Translations under genes and position numbers: made by a program | In this document: piece after piece, positions 56,557 to 63,919 of the stretch | Position numbering within the stretch: position 1 is the stretch's first letter | Layout: the number at the start of each line of letters is the position of its first letter | Notes under the pieces: generated by a model | Seen by the model: only the letters and a program-made list of their open reading frames with translations | What the model was told of the DNA's origin: nothing | Database searches by the model: none | Assembly: GCF_002929705.1 (NCBI RefSeq) | Contig: NZ_PJIN01000009.1 | Location: forward strand, 92,763 to 156,762 | DNA length: 64,000 nt | Direction of reading: 5' to 3' | Origin: Arthrobacter sp. N199823 | GTDB taxonomy: Bacteria; Actinomycetota; Actinomycetes; Actinomycetales; Micrococcaceae

Positions 56557-57471
56557 GTGAAAGACATGCAGGGGATCCTGGATGAAATTGTGGGGCATGT
56601 GGCGCCGTTGTGCCGACAGGGTGAAGTAGCCTCCTACATACCCAGTCTGGGCGAAGTCTCGCCGGACAACTTTGGTATTTGCGTAGCCATGGCTGACGGT
56701 GAGCTGTACGGCGCGGGGGACTGGCAGAAGTCCTTCTCTATCCAGAGTATTTCCAAGGTGTTCTCATTGGCGCTGGTCATGTCTTACGACTACGACTCGA
56801 TCTGGCGACGCGTGTTCAGGGAGCCGTCGGGCACGCCGTTCAACTCCATGATCCAGCTCGAAGCGGACAAGGGCATTCCACGGAACCCGTTCATTAACGC
56901 CGGGGCTCTGGTGGTTACCGATAGGCTGCTGACCCTGACAGGGGACGCGGCGGGCGCCATTCGAGGTCTCATGCGTCTGGAGTCCGGCAACCCGACAGTG
57001 GACATTGACGCACTCGTGGCCGCCTCAGAAGCCGATCATGGGCACCGCAATGCCTCCCTGGCGCATCTGCTGGCCAGCTACGGGAACCTTGAAAATCCCG
57101 TGGAGGACGTGCTGGAGAACTATTTCAAGCAGTGTGCGTTGGCCATGACGTGCGAAGACCTGGCGAAAGCGTCGCTCTTCCTAGCCCGCCACGGTGTTGC
57201 TGCTGGTGGCTCCCCGTTCTTGAGTCCCAACCAGAGCAAGCGTGTGAACGCCGTGATGCTTACCTGTGGCACCTACGACGCTGCGGGGGAGTTCGCCTAC
57301 CGTGTGGGCTTGCCGGGCAAGAGTGGGGTGGGTGGAGGCATTGTCGCCATTGTGCCCGGCCGCTGCTCGATTACTGTGTGGGGCCCCGCGCTGGGTCCCA
57401 ACGGCAACTCCGTGGCCGGCATCGCTGCACTGGATGAATTCACTGCCCTCACGGGTTGGTCCATCTTCTAG
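56557..57471 (+). CDS. glsA: Glutaminase
   Basis: The product (304 aa) hydrolyses glutamine to glutamate and ammonia. The serine beta-lactamase-like fold shows SIQSISKVFSLAL (catalytic Ser-x-x-Lys), ADKGIPRNPFINAGALVV, a Tyr/Ser pair in LLASYGNLE, and GKSGVGGGIVAIVPGRCSI with the late LGPNGNSVAG motif. GTG 56557 has GGGAG 5 nt upstream; ATG 56566 is an alternative. The gene stands after the glutamine transporter but behind its terminator, so it is expressed separately. A degenerate copy of its last ~40 codons lies 290 bp downstream. Confidence 0.94.
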   Translation: MKDMQGILDEIVGHVAPLCRQGEVASYIPSLGEVSPDNFGICVAMADGELYGAGDWQKSFSIQSISKVFSLALVMSYDYDSIWRRVFREPSGTPFNSMIQLEADKGIPRNPFINAGALVVTDRLLTLTGDAAGAIRGLMRLESGNPTVDIDALVAASEADHGHRNASLAHLLASYGNLENPVEDVLENYFKQCALAMTCEDLAKASLFLARHGVAAGGSPFLSPNQSKRVNAVMLTCGTYDAAGEFAYRVGLPGKSGVGGGIVAIVPGRCSITVWGPALGPNGNSVAGIAALDEFTALTGWSIF

Positions 57472-57486
57472 CTCCACTCCACTACC

Positions 57487-57542
57487 AACGCCGCACCACT
57501 TTACGGCCGTTTTACGTGAACGCCGCATCACTTTACGGCGTT
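57487..57542 (+). repeat. Two copies of the 32-bp repeat behind glsA
   Basis: Units starting at 57487 and 57519 (32 bp apart) match the core of the rluD-dnaE array, GCCGCACCACTTTACGGCG-like, in forward orientation. Both stand within 75 bp of the glsA stop. Confidence 0.85.
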
Positions 57543-57760
57543 GCCGTCGTCGCCGTTGAGGCTTGTGAAATGGGTACTTGCGTACCGCTGCTCACGCTGC
57601 CTCCGTTGAAAGGCCTTCCGGAAGCAACGTTAGAGATTCTCCGTGAGGGCATAGCGGGGTTGGAGCTAGCGCTTGGCCAGAAGGCTTCTGTTGGTAACTC
57701 TTTCGAAATGGTGTAGCTAGCGTTGGCGGACCCGGCCTGTCACCTCTTCGTCCTCGTGGT
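57543..57760. other. Gene-free stretch between the repeats and the glsA fragment
   Basis: Only a 48-codon open frame (ATG 57570 to TAG 57716) is seen, without Shine-Dalgarno or recognisable sequence. It may be debris of the glutaminase duplication or of another gene. Confidence 0.4.
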
Positions 57761-57880
57761 CTCATCGGCCGCTGCTCCATTACTGTGTGAGGCTCAGCGC
57801 TGGGCCCCAACGGCAATTCCGTGGCAATCATCGGTGCGGTGGAGGAGCTTACCGCTCTCACGGGTTGGTCCATCTTCTAG
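57761..57880 (+). pseudogene. Degenerate 3' fragment of a second glutaminase gene
   Basis: The DNA from GGCCGCTGCTC to the final TAG closely matches the last ~115 bp of glsA. Translated in the same frame it reads GRCSITV, a stop (TGA where glsA has TGG), then GSALGPNGNSVA and TALTGWSIF. With the rest of the gene missing and an internal stop, it is a non-functional remnant of a duplication or of recombination between glutaminase copies. Confidence 0.85.
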
Positions 57881-57961
57881 CCCGCCGTGGGTGCTGGGCG
57901 GAGCCTCATGTCACTCGTTGGACTCCCTGAATTGTCAACAATCATTGACCTCCGAATGATG

Positions 57962-57977
57962 GTCAACTAAAGTTGAC
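57962..57977. promoter_or_regulatory. Operator-like palindrome GTCAAC-TAAA-GTTGAC
   Basis: A perfect 6-bp inverted repeat with a 4-bp AT spacer lies 15 bp before the small HTH gene. Position and symmetry suggest that the encoded protein, or a related one, binds here. Confidence 0.6.
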
Positions 57978-57992
57978 ATGGGAGGTTTGATT

Positions 57993-58193
57993 ATGGAAAC
58001 ACTGGTGGGAAATACTGAAGGAATGGGCCCCGCGGAAGCCTTGTATGCCGTTGCCGAATGGCGCAAGGAGCTTGCGCGCACAGAGTCGGAGATGGTTGCG
58101 AGAGCACGGTCTGCGGGGCTTTCCTGGGAAGCCATTGCGCTGTGTTTGGGAGTCAGTAAGCAGGCGGTGCACAAGAAATACGGGAAACGTTAA
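57993..58193 (+). CDS. Small helix-turn-helix protein
   Basis: The product (66 aa) has an N-terminal helix (EALYAVAEWRKELARTESEMVARARSAG) and a C-terminal helix-turn-helix, LSWEAIALCLGVSKQAVHKKYGKR, similar to sigma-like or Clp-associated HTH proteins of Actinobacteria. ATG 57993 has GGGAGG 9 nt upstream and is preferred to ATG 57978. The palindrome directly upstream suggests autoregulation. Target genes are not known. Confidence 0.8.
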   Translation: METLVGNTEGMGPAEALYAVAEWRKELARTESEMVARARSAGLSWEAIALCLGVSKQAVHKKYGKR

Positions 58194-58296
58194 GAGGAGC
58201 CGGTCCTCATCGTTCATCCCGTTCTCAGGTTACTCTCAGATTAAGTTCGTACCGTGAATAGCGTAACCCGTTGGATTCATATTGAAGGAGGTCCTC

Positions 58297-58482
58297 ATGG
58301 GACTCGGAGATAAGATCAGCAACAAGGCACAGGAAATGACCGGCAAGGCCAAGGAAGCTGTTGGCGATGCTGTAAACAACGAAAAACTTCAGGCTGAAGG
58401 CGCAGCCGATCAGGCCGCCGCGAAGGCAAAGCAGGCCGGCGAACACGTCAAGGACGCTGCCAACGATGTCTTCGGCAAATAG
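58297..58482 (+). CDS. CsbD-family stress protein
   Basis: The product (61 aa) is a small, charged, helical protein with the CsbD pattern NKAQEMTGKAKEAVGDAVNNEKLQAEGAADQAAAKAKQAGEHVKD. Family members are induced by general stress in several bacteria; the biochemical role is unknown. GAAGGAGG lies 6 nt before ATG 58297, a very strong translation site, consistent with high expression. A 24-bp perfect hairpin follows. Confidence 0.92.
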   Translation: MGLGDKISNKAQEMTGKAKEAVGDAVNNEKLQAEGAADQAAAKAKQAGEHVKDAANDVFGK

Positions 58483-58496
58483 CGTGTGAACTGAGT

Positions 58497-58547
58497 ATTA
58501 AACACTGCGGGGCCGGAACACAATGTTCCGGCCCCGCAGTGTTTAAT
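58497..58547. terminator. Terminator hairpin of the csbD gene
   Basis: Arms 58497-58520 and 58524-58547 pair perfectly over 24 bp around CAA. The inner 23 bp (GGCCGGAAC...GTTCCGGCC) are nearly identical to the glnA1 terminator at 60212-60250. Confidence 0.85.
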
Positions 58548-58945
58548 CAGTGACTTTGCTCGGCCCGCGCCGTCCAGGGCGTGTTCTAGGACTAGGACAG
58601 TATGGGGTTACCCAGTCGATCGCATATCGTGTTTAGGGCCACGATTGTTGTAGGCCCGTTTACACCTCGGACCGCAACTGGGGCCAAAGTTGCGCCAGTA
58701 GTCTCATGCATGACCGGGACGACTGTGCAGCTCCCGCTCCGGGATCGGCGTGCAGTGTGTTGCGCGACTTCTATGTCCGTTAGATGGCAAACTCTGCATT
58801 TGATGCCAAGGTATATGTGACCGCACGCCAGGGACAGTTTCCCCCATTAGTAGCTACCGTCGTCATGTCGGACAACCTTGAGCTGGCAGATGCGAACGCT
58901 GCTGGAACTCGTGACCAGGGTCTCTAAATTTGCCTAGTCACCCAT
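58548..58945. other. Gene-poor accessory stretch before the K+ channel gene
   Basis: No convincing gene is seen. A 47-codon frame (ATG 58784 to TAA 58927) reads smoothly (ANSAFDAKVYVTARQGQF...) but has an in-frame stop directly before its ATG and no Shine-Dalgarno; it may be the end of a decayed gene. Confidence 0.4.
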
Positions 58946-59647
58946 TTATTGTGAGCGGCTTAGTTCCTCGCGCAGCGATCCTATCTCAGCCAGTAAGGCC
59001 TCCAACTGTTCCGCCGTAACAGCCTGTCCTTTACTGTCCTCGGCTGAGACTTTATCGACAAGCCAGCTTGCCAAGGTGGCGGTTACCGTTCCCAACAAAG
59101 CTATGCCGCCAATCATAAGCGCTACTGCGATAACCCTGCCCGTTGCAGTTACTGGGGAAAGATCACCATAGCCGACGGTTGTGATGGTGACGATCGCCCA
59201 ACACGCTGCGTCTCCGAATGACTGAATATTGGCATTTGGCACGCCCTTCTCAGCGTCGTACATGGCGAGCGCGCCAATGTAGACCAGCAATCCGGACGCT
59301 GCCACCACGTAAGTCACTACGCGGCCACGCAGCGCATTCCCGGCTACCCGTTGTAGCACTCCTATCAAAGTGACGAGGCGCAAGAGGCGCAGTGGCCGAA
59401 GCATCGGGAGTGCCACGATGGCCAATTCATGCAGGTGCCGGACGAACCAACGGCCACGCTGTTGGGCTAACCAGAGTGAGGCGAGGTAGTCGACTGCAAA
59501 CAGTCCCCAGGTTACGGTCATGAACCAGCTCGCGATTGCGGCTGGGGCATTAGATGCCAGAACCTGGACCGAATATGCGGCAAGGAAAAGCACAGAAATA
59601 GCGATCAGTGGCCATTCGGAAGCCCGCTCCCAACGTTCTAATGTCAT
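58946..59647 (-). CDS. Voltage-gated-like potassium channel
   Basis: The product (233 aa) has the six-helix layout of Kv channels: a voltage-sensor region with the Arg-rich S4 segment LPMLRPLRLLRLVTLIGVLQR, a pore helix and the selectivity filter TITTVGYGDLSP, then the last helix and a cytoplasmic coiled coil (TAEQLEALLAEIGSLREELSRSQ) for tetramer assembly. It should pass K+ and help set membrane potential. The start is fixed by a -10 box 6 nt upstream. Neighbours are accessory, so the gene may have been acquired. Confidence 0.92.
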   Translation of the reverse strand: MTLERWERASEWPLIAISVLFLAAYSVQVLASNAPAAIASWFMTVTWGLFAVDYLASLWLAQQRGRWFVRHLHELAIVALPMLRPLRLLRLVTLIGVLQRVAGNALRGRVVTYVVAASGLLVYIGALAMYDAEKGVPNANIQSFGDAACWAIVTITTVGYGDLSPVTATGRVIAVALMIGGIALLGTVTATLASWLVDKVSAEDSKGQAVTAEQLEALLAEIGSLREELSRSQ

Positions 59648-59659
59648 TCCGCGATCCTA
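59645..59659 (-). promoter_or_regulatory. -10 box of leaderless K+ channel transcript
   Basis: On the minus strand TAGGAT (59659-59654) precedes the ATG (59647-59645) by exactly 6 nt. Confidence 0.6.
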
Positions 59660-59761
59660 TCGCCACGCTCGGCTAAGCCGCCGCCAAACCCCGTCCACGA
59701 AAGTGGGCGGGGCATTCGTGCGCGGCTTGATCTCGCCAGCCGTCCGTCTCCAGTTGATCTT

Positions 59762-59795
59762 CTGAAGGCTGAAGGCTGAAGGCTGTAGGCTGAAA
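59762..59795. repeat. Seven-base tandem repeat CTGAAGG
   Basis: Three exact CTGAAGG units, one CTGTAGG variant and a partial unit stand in tandem in the gene-free stretch 59648-59908. Copy number is likely to vary between strains. Confidence 0.8.
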
Positions 59796-59908
59796 TCGCG
59801 AATACGCCGATTAGCATCCTGAGGGAGGTCGCCGTGATTCTCAACCACAACCCGTCCCTGCTCGCATCCGAAATCTTTGACGAAGCCAAACATGGGTGGA
59901 CGATGTGA

Positions 59909-60196
59909 CCCTACACATTTGAGGTACGGTTCCGCGAAGCCAGAGAGTCCATTGCTGGGTTACCTGAGGGATTTCGCGCCCATGATCCGCATTACTTAGC
60001 GTCCCTCTTGATCTCGGAGGGGCTCGATGTGAAGGTTGTCCTGGCGTGGCTGAGGCACGCATCCGCAAAGACCACCTTGGACACCTATAGTCACATGTGG
60101 CCAGACAAAGATGAGGCATCGAGGACCGCTGTTGCCGGCGTCCTTGCTGCACGTAGAAAGTCTCTTGGCGGACAGGAGCAGAAGTTGGGCTCATGA
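59909..60196 (+). pseudogene. C-terminal relic of a tyrosine recombinase / phage integrase
   Basis: Starting right behind an in-frame TGA the frame reads GLPEGFRAHDPHYLASLLISEGLDV, then LRHASAKTTLDTYSHMWPD. This is the end of an actinophage-type integrase: LRHASAKTTLDTYSH carries the box-III histidine and the tyrosine nucleophile. The HxLRH box II has decayed to HDPHY and lost its arginine, and the N-terminal two thirds are missing. It is a dead relic of a mobile element that inserted between glsA and glnA1. Confidence 0.85.
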
Positions 60197-60211
60197 GCTT
60201 CTGGGTAAAGA

Positions 60212-60250
60212 AAAAGAAGGGCCGGAACGCAATGTTCCGGCCCTTCTTTT
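60212..60250. terminator. Terminator of glnA1
   Basis: A perfect 17-bp stem AAAAGAAGGGCCGGAAC / GTTCCGGCCCTTCTTTT with loop GCAAT provides A- and T-tracts on either strand, so it can terminate in both directions. Confidence 0.92.
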
Positions 60251-60313
60251 ATCTCAAGGTTTTTCTCTTGCGGACTGCTTGCGGACTAAACCGCGTTTAG
60301 CCGCCTGTTCTAG

Positions 60314-61738
60314 CTAGCAGCCGTAGTAGAGCTCGAACTCGTACGGGTTCGGGCGCAGTGAGAGCGGCTTGATCTCGTATTCGCGCTTGTAGTCGATCCA
60401 GGTGTCGATCAGGTCCTGGGTGAACACGCCACCGGCCTGGAGGAACTCGTTGTCGTTTTCCAAGGCAATGAGTGCCTCTTCCAGTGACTCGGGAGCCTTG
60501 GGGATGTCCTTGGCTTCTTCCGGGGGGAGCTCGTAGAGGTCCTTGTCGATGGGAGCCGGGGGTTCGATCCGGTTCTTGATTCCGTCAAGGCCAGCCATCA
60601 GCTGAGCTGAGAAGGCCAGGTACGGGTTGGAGGAAGCATCCGGTGCGCGGAACTCGAGGCGCTTGGCCTTCGGGTTGGAACCGGTGATCGGGATACGGAT
60701 ACCGGCAGAGCGGTTGCCCTGCGAGTAGACCATGTTCACGGGGGCTTCGAAGCCCTTGACCAAGCGGCGGTAGGAGTTCACCGTCGGGTTGGTGAATGCC
60801 AACACAGCGGAGGAGTGCTTGAGCAGACCACCGATGTACCAGCGAGCCATGTCAGAGAGGCCTGCGTAGCCCTTCTCATCGTAGAACAGCGGCTCGCCAT
60901 TGCTCCACAGTGACTGGTGGCAGTGCATGCCTGAACCGTTGTCGCCGAAGACCGGCTTCGGCATGAAGGTGACGGACTTGCCGGCGGCCCATGCGGTGTT
61001 CTTGATGACGTACTTGAACTTCTGCAGATCGTCAGCAGAGTGAACAAGGGTATTGAACTTGTAGTTGATTTCAGCCTGACCGGCGGCACCAACTTCGTGG
61101 TGAGAGCGCTCAACTTCGAGGCCAGCGGCATCCAGTTCCATGCACATTGCGTCGCGCAGGTCTGCCTGGTGGTCAATCGGGGCAACCGGGAAGTAACCGC
61201 CCTTGACGGGGGTCTTGTAACCCAAGTTGCCGCCAACTTCTTCGCGGCCGGTGTTCCAGTTGGCTTCTTCCGAATCGATCTTGTAGAAAGATCCCTGCGG
61301 GGAGGATTCGTACTGGACGTTGTCGAAGACGAAGAATTCAGCCTCCGAGCCAAAGAAAGCGGTGTCGGCAATGCCGGTGGACGCCAAGTAGGCTTCGGCT
61401 TTTTCGGCTACGCCACGAGGGTCGCGGTGGTACGGATCTCCGGTGCGCGGGTTCACGATTGAGAAGTTCAACGCAAGAGTCTTCTCTTTGCGGAACGTGT
61501 CAACGAAGGCGGTGGTGGGGTCCGGGATCAGCTGCATGTCTGATTCGGCAATGCCCTGGAAGCCGCGGATGGAGGAACCATCGAAGAGCTGGCCGTTGAC
61601 GAAGAAGTCAAGGTCTACAGTCTTGGCGGGCACATTGAAGTGCTGCTGGACGCCGGGCAGGTCAGTGAACCGAATGTCGACGAATTTTACATCTTCGTCC
61701 TTGATGAACTGAAGTACTTCTTCCGCGTTCTTGAACAT
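60314..61738 (-). CDS. glnA1: Glutamine synthetase type I, main enzyme
   Basis: The product (474 aa) makes glutamine from glutamate, ammonia and ATP and forms dodecamers. [75 protein letters not shown] and RSAGIRIP are canonical. Tyr402 in DLYELPPEE is the adenylylation site used by GlnE, encoded 6 kb away. AAGGAG lies 6 nt before ATG. Upstream a two-site GlnR-like operator (61822-61859) indicates nitrogen control of transcription. Confidence 0.97.
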   Translation of the reverse strand: MFKNAEEVLQFIKDEDVKFVDIRFTDLPGVQQHFNVPAKTVDLDFFVNGQLFDGSSIRGFQGIAESDMQLIPDPTTAFVDTFRKEKTLALNFSIVNPRTGDPYHRDPRGVAEKAEAYLASTGIADTAFFGSEAEFFVFDNVQYESSPQGSFYKIDSEEANWNTGREEVGGNLGYKTPVKGGYFPVAPIDHQADLRDAMCMELDAAGLEVERSHHEVGAAGQAEINYKFNTLVHSADDLQKFKYVIKNTAWAAGKSVTFMPKPVFGDNGSGMHCHQSLWSNGEPLFYDEKGYAGLSDMARWYIGGLLKHSSAVLAFTNPTVNSYRRLVKGFEAPVNMVYSQGNRSAGIRIPITGSNPKAKRLEFRAPDASSNPYLAFSAQLMAGLDGIKNRIEPPAPIDKDLYELPPEEAKDIPKAPESLEEALIALENDNEFLQAGGVFTQDLIDTWIDYKREYEIKPLSLRPNPYEFELYYGC

Positions 61739-61821
61739 CTACGCTCCTTGGCGCTGGGGGTTTCGGCCGGCTGGGTGCGGCCATCGTGCATGTGCAACTG
61801 CTACAAGCGTAGAACAGCGCC

Positions 61822-61859
61822 ATTACTCAACAGTGTCAGAAATGTTTCCGGCATGTTAC
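61822..61859 (-). promoter_or_regulatory. Two-site GlnR-type operator upstream of glnA1
   Basis: On the glnA1 strand the sequence reads GTAAC-N6-GAAAC (61859-61844), 6 nt spacer, GACAC-N6-GTAAT (61837-61822). The first site matches the actinobacterial GlnR consensus gTnAC-n6-GaAAC exactly; the second is a weaker copy in the same register, the a-site/b-site layout known for GlnR. A TACGCT -10-like box lies about 12 bp downstream. Confidence 0.8.
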
Positions 61860-61905
61860 ATACCCTCCGTATCAGCCCCGATGCTCGGGTTCGTCCCGGC
61901 GGCGG

Positions 61906-61920
61906 TAGGCTGGAGGAGTG
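61906..61920 (+). promoter_or_regulatory. -10 box of leaderless RDD gene transcript
   Basis: TAGGCT (61906-61911) precedes GTG 61918 by exactly 6 nt. The GGAGG in between is too close to the start to serve as Shine-Dalgarno. Confidence 0.6.
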
Positions 61921-62355
61921 GTAGATCGTAAAGACATAAGTTCTTGGCTCAGCGGGCCGGACACTTCTAATATATCCAAATTTCCCGGCGAGCGTTTGGG
62001 GCAACCCGAATCCGGCCCAGGATCTATGGCCCGAGCAGGGCGGCGCATCCTTGCCATTTGCATTGACTGGGCCCTGTGCTATCTGATTGCCAACGCATTT
62101 TTCGACGGCAATCCCAACGCCGTTCTGGCCATTTTCGCGATCGAGCAGATGTTGCTCGTAGGCTTCCTTGGCTACAGTGTGGGGCACCGAATTATGGGCA
62201 TTGAAGTGGTCAGACTCGACGGTCGCCAGCCCAGCCTGCTCGACGGCGTGATCCGTTCCTTGCTGGTGTGCCTGGTCTTCCCCGTCATCATTGTCGATGC
62301 CGATCACCGCGGCCTCCACGACCGGGCTATCAAGTCGATCTTGATTCGCCGCTAA
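61918..62355 (+). CDS. RDD-family membrane protein
   Basis: The product (145 aa) has a polar N-terminus of ~38 residues, then the RDD domain: GRRILAICIDWALCYLIANAFF (first helix with the Arg and Asp), a second helix, SVGHRIMGIEVVRLDG, a third helix (IRSLLVCLVFPVIIVD) and the end DRGLHDRA-like block. RDD proteins are small membrane proteins of mostly unknown role, sometimes linked to ion homeostasis. The gene is divergent from glnA1, as Rv2219A-type genes are in mycobacteria. Confidence 0.88.
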   Translation: MVDRKDISSWLSGPDTSNISKFPGERLGQPESGPGSMARAGRRILAICIDWALCYLIANAFFDGNPNAVLAIFAIEQMLLVGFLGYSVGHRIMGIEVVRLDGRQPSLLDGVIRSLLVCLVFPVIIVDADHRGLHDRAIKSILIRR

Positions 62356-62470
62356 GCCAGCTTCGAGACAGTACTTACCGATGCGGGTGCCGAATGACGG
62401 CCCCGCATCTGACTTTAAGCTCTGGCTGGGTGGAGGCTTTGCTGTTAATGTTCGACGGCGGACGGCCCAC

Positions 62471-62998
62471 CTAGGCTGGTGGCGTCTCACCGGCGGGAAC
62501 TGCGCCCACGGTCATTGCCCAGGTCACGGTGGCTGGGGCTGAGACGCTCACGGAGGTGGTCCCGTGTGAGGTGTAGTCCCGATTCCCCGTGCTGTTCAGC
62601 TTTCCGTCCTCGCAGCGAACCATAAAGGATGTGATGCCGGCTTCGGCGTCGCCAGAGGCGCCCGTGACCAGCACTGTCACGGTTCCTGCGCCCTGACAGT
62701 TGAGCTGAAAATCGAGGCCGGCCCCGTTGGCATCGAAGCCCCCGCCTGACTGAGCACTACCTCCCGTTGCCGGTGCGGAGGCATAGCTGCCCAGTGTTTC
62801 CCCTTGCGTTTCGGGGTGCGGGACGCTTTGCTGCACAGCGGCGGCCGTCTGACTAGGTGCTGCTTCGGCTGCAACGCTGGGCGGATCCGAAAGCTGCGGT
62901 GGGCCGGAGGTAGCGGTGCAGCCAGTCAGTCCCAGCGCTAGCACGCTTACGGCGCACACCAGACTGAGGCGGACGGTGTTGCTGCGCATGGTATTCAT
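62471..62998 (-). CDS. Lipoprotein, unknown function
   Basis: The product (175 aa) has a signal sequence with lipobox LTGCTA (Cys near residue 27), a Pro/Ser/Ala-rich linker of ~60 residues with QTAAAVQQS, and a compact beta-rich C-terminal domain of ~85 residues (FQLNCQGAGTVTVLV to the end) with two cysteines (NCQ and RCE) that may form a disulfide. It should be anchored on the outer face of the membrane. ATG 62998 has GGGGG 6 nt upstream. I do not recognise the domain. Confidence 0.8.
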   Translation of the reverse strand: MNTMRSNTVRLSLVCAVSVLALGLTGCTATSGPPQLSDPPSVAAEAAPSQTAAAVQQSVPHPETQGETLGSYASAPATGGSAQSGGGFDANGAGLDFQLNCQGAGTVTVLVTGASGDAEAGITSFMVRCEDGKLNSTGNRDYTSHGTTSVSVSAPATVTWAMTVGAVPAGETPPA

Positions 62999-63064
62999 GA
63001 AGCCCCCAATGTGAATTGCCCAATCTTGCAGCGAGCGTAGCACGGCTTCAGCAGTGAGGAGTGG

Positions 63065-63108
63065 ACGCAGAAAGGCCCGGCAGGAATTCCTGCCGGGCCT
63101 TTCTGCGT
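63065..63108. terminator. 44-bp perfect palindrome behind the DUF4191 gene
   Basis: Arms of 22 nt meet without a spacer at the central GAATTC. As RNA a 4-nt loop leaves about 20 bp of stem, with CCTTTCTGCGT following on the minus strand. It lies 18 bp behind the DUF4191 stop and probably terminates that transcript. Confidence 0.75.
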
Positions 63109-63126
63109 GTTCTCATGTTCTACTGG

Positions 63127-63888
63127 CTAGCGTCCGCGTCCTGCTTTGCGATCCGGGCGGGCCTTGTAGGGGTCAATGCCCTTGGGGATCGGCAGCTTGT
63201 TGCCCATCGAGCTGATGCGCTTGTTGACTGCGCTAACCTCAACCTTGGTCAGCTCCTTGGGGAGCTTACCCAGAGCCTTGGTCACCTTGGCGATGGGAAC
63301 CTGACCTTCGGCCTTGCCGGTCTCAATCACGGTGATCTTCACGTTCGGCAAAATGCGGCTCAGGCGGCGTCGCTCTGCATCAACCAAACCCTTGATACGG
63401 GTGGACGGGCCCTCGGTGACCAGAACGATGCCGGGCTTTCCAATGGCACGGAATACGACATCCTGCGTCCGCGGGTTCACTGAGGCGGGCTGCTCATCAA
63501 AGATCCAGCCCTTCTTCAATGAACTCAGCGCGGCCCCGGCAGCACCAGCCTTGCCTTCAATCTGAGAATAAGCGGCACGCTCGGCGCGGCGAGACATGAT
63601 CAGCAGTGCACACAGCAAGCCCAAAGGAATACCGATCAGCAAACCGGTGATCCAGTTATCGAACAAGAAACCGATGCCGAGGGCGATGGCGATGGGCAGC
63701 AAGAATGCGCCAATCATCAGCCAGGTAACCATCGGATCATGCTTACGGGTCATCTTAAAGATGTCCACCATTTGCTTGATGCGGCTGGGCTTCTTGTCCT
63801 TTTTCGGCTTCTCAGCCTTGGGCTTGCGCGAGAACAAGGAGCGCTTGGTGTCGTCGGTGCTACTGGATGCGGAGTCTGTTTTGGCCAT
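63127..63888 (-). CDS. DUF4191 membrane protein
   Basis: The product (253 aa) has a basic N-terminus, two membrane helices (about 51-71 and 75-98), and a cytoplasmic domain (GIVLVTEGPSTRIKGLVDAERRRLSRILPNVKITVIE) ending in a Lys/Arg-rich tail. It matches the DUF4191 family (Rv2219-like) of unknown function, usually encoded between lipA and glnA1, as here. A -10-like TAGAAT lies 9 nt before the ATG, so the leader is very short. A link to lipoate or membrane metabolism is only suggested by position. Confidence 0.88.
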   Translation of the reverse strand: MAKTDSASSSTDDTKRSLFSRKPKAEKPKKDKKPSRIKQMVDIFKMTRKHDPMVTWLMIGAFLLPIAIALGIGFLFDNWITGLLIGIPLGLLCALLIMSRRAERAAYSQIEGKAGAAGAALSSLKKGWIFDEQPASVNPRTQDVVFRAIGKPGIVLVTEGPSTRIKGLVDAERRRLSRILPNVKITVIETGKAEGQVPIAKVTKALGKLPKELTKVEVSAVNKRISSMGNKLPIPKGIDPYKARPDRKAGRGR

Positions 63889-63919
63889 AGTGATTCAATT
63901 CTAGCGGGTTCTGAAGGAA

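Noticed and set aside
59644-59893. Two overlapping minus-strand frames near the CTGAAGG repeat
   Set aside because: They owe their openness to the seven-base repeat and have no recognisable sequence or start signal.
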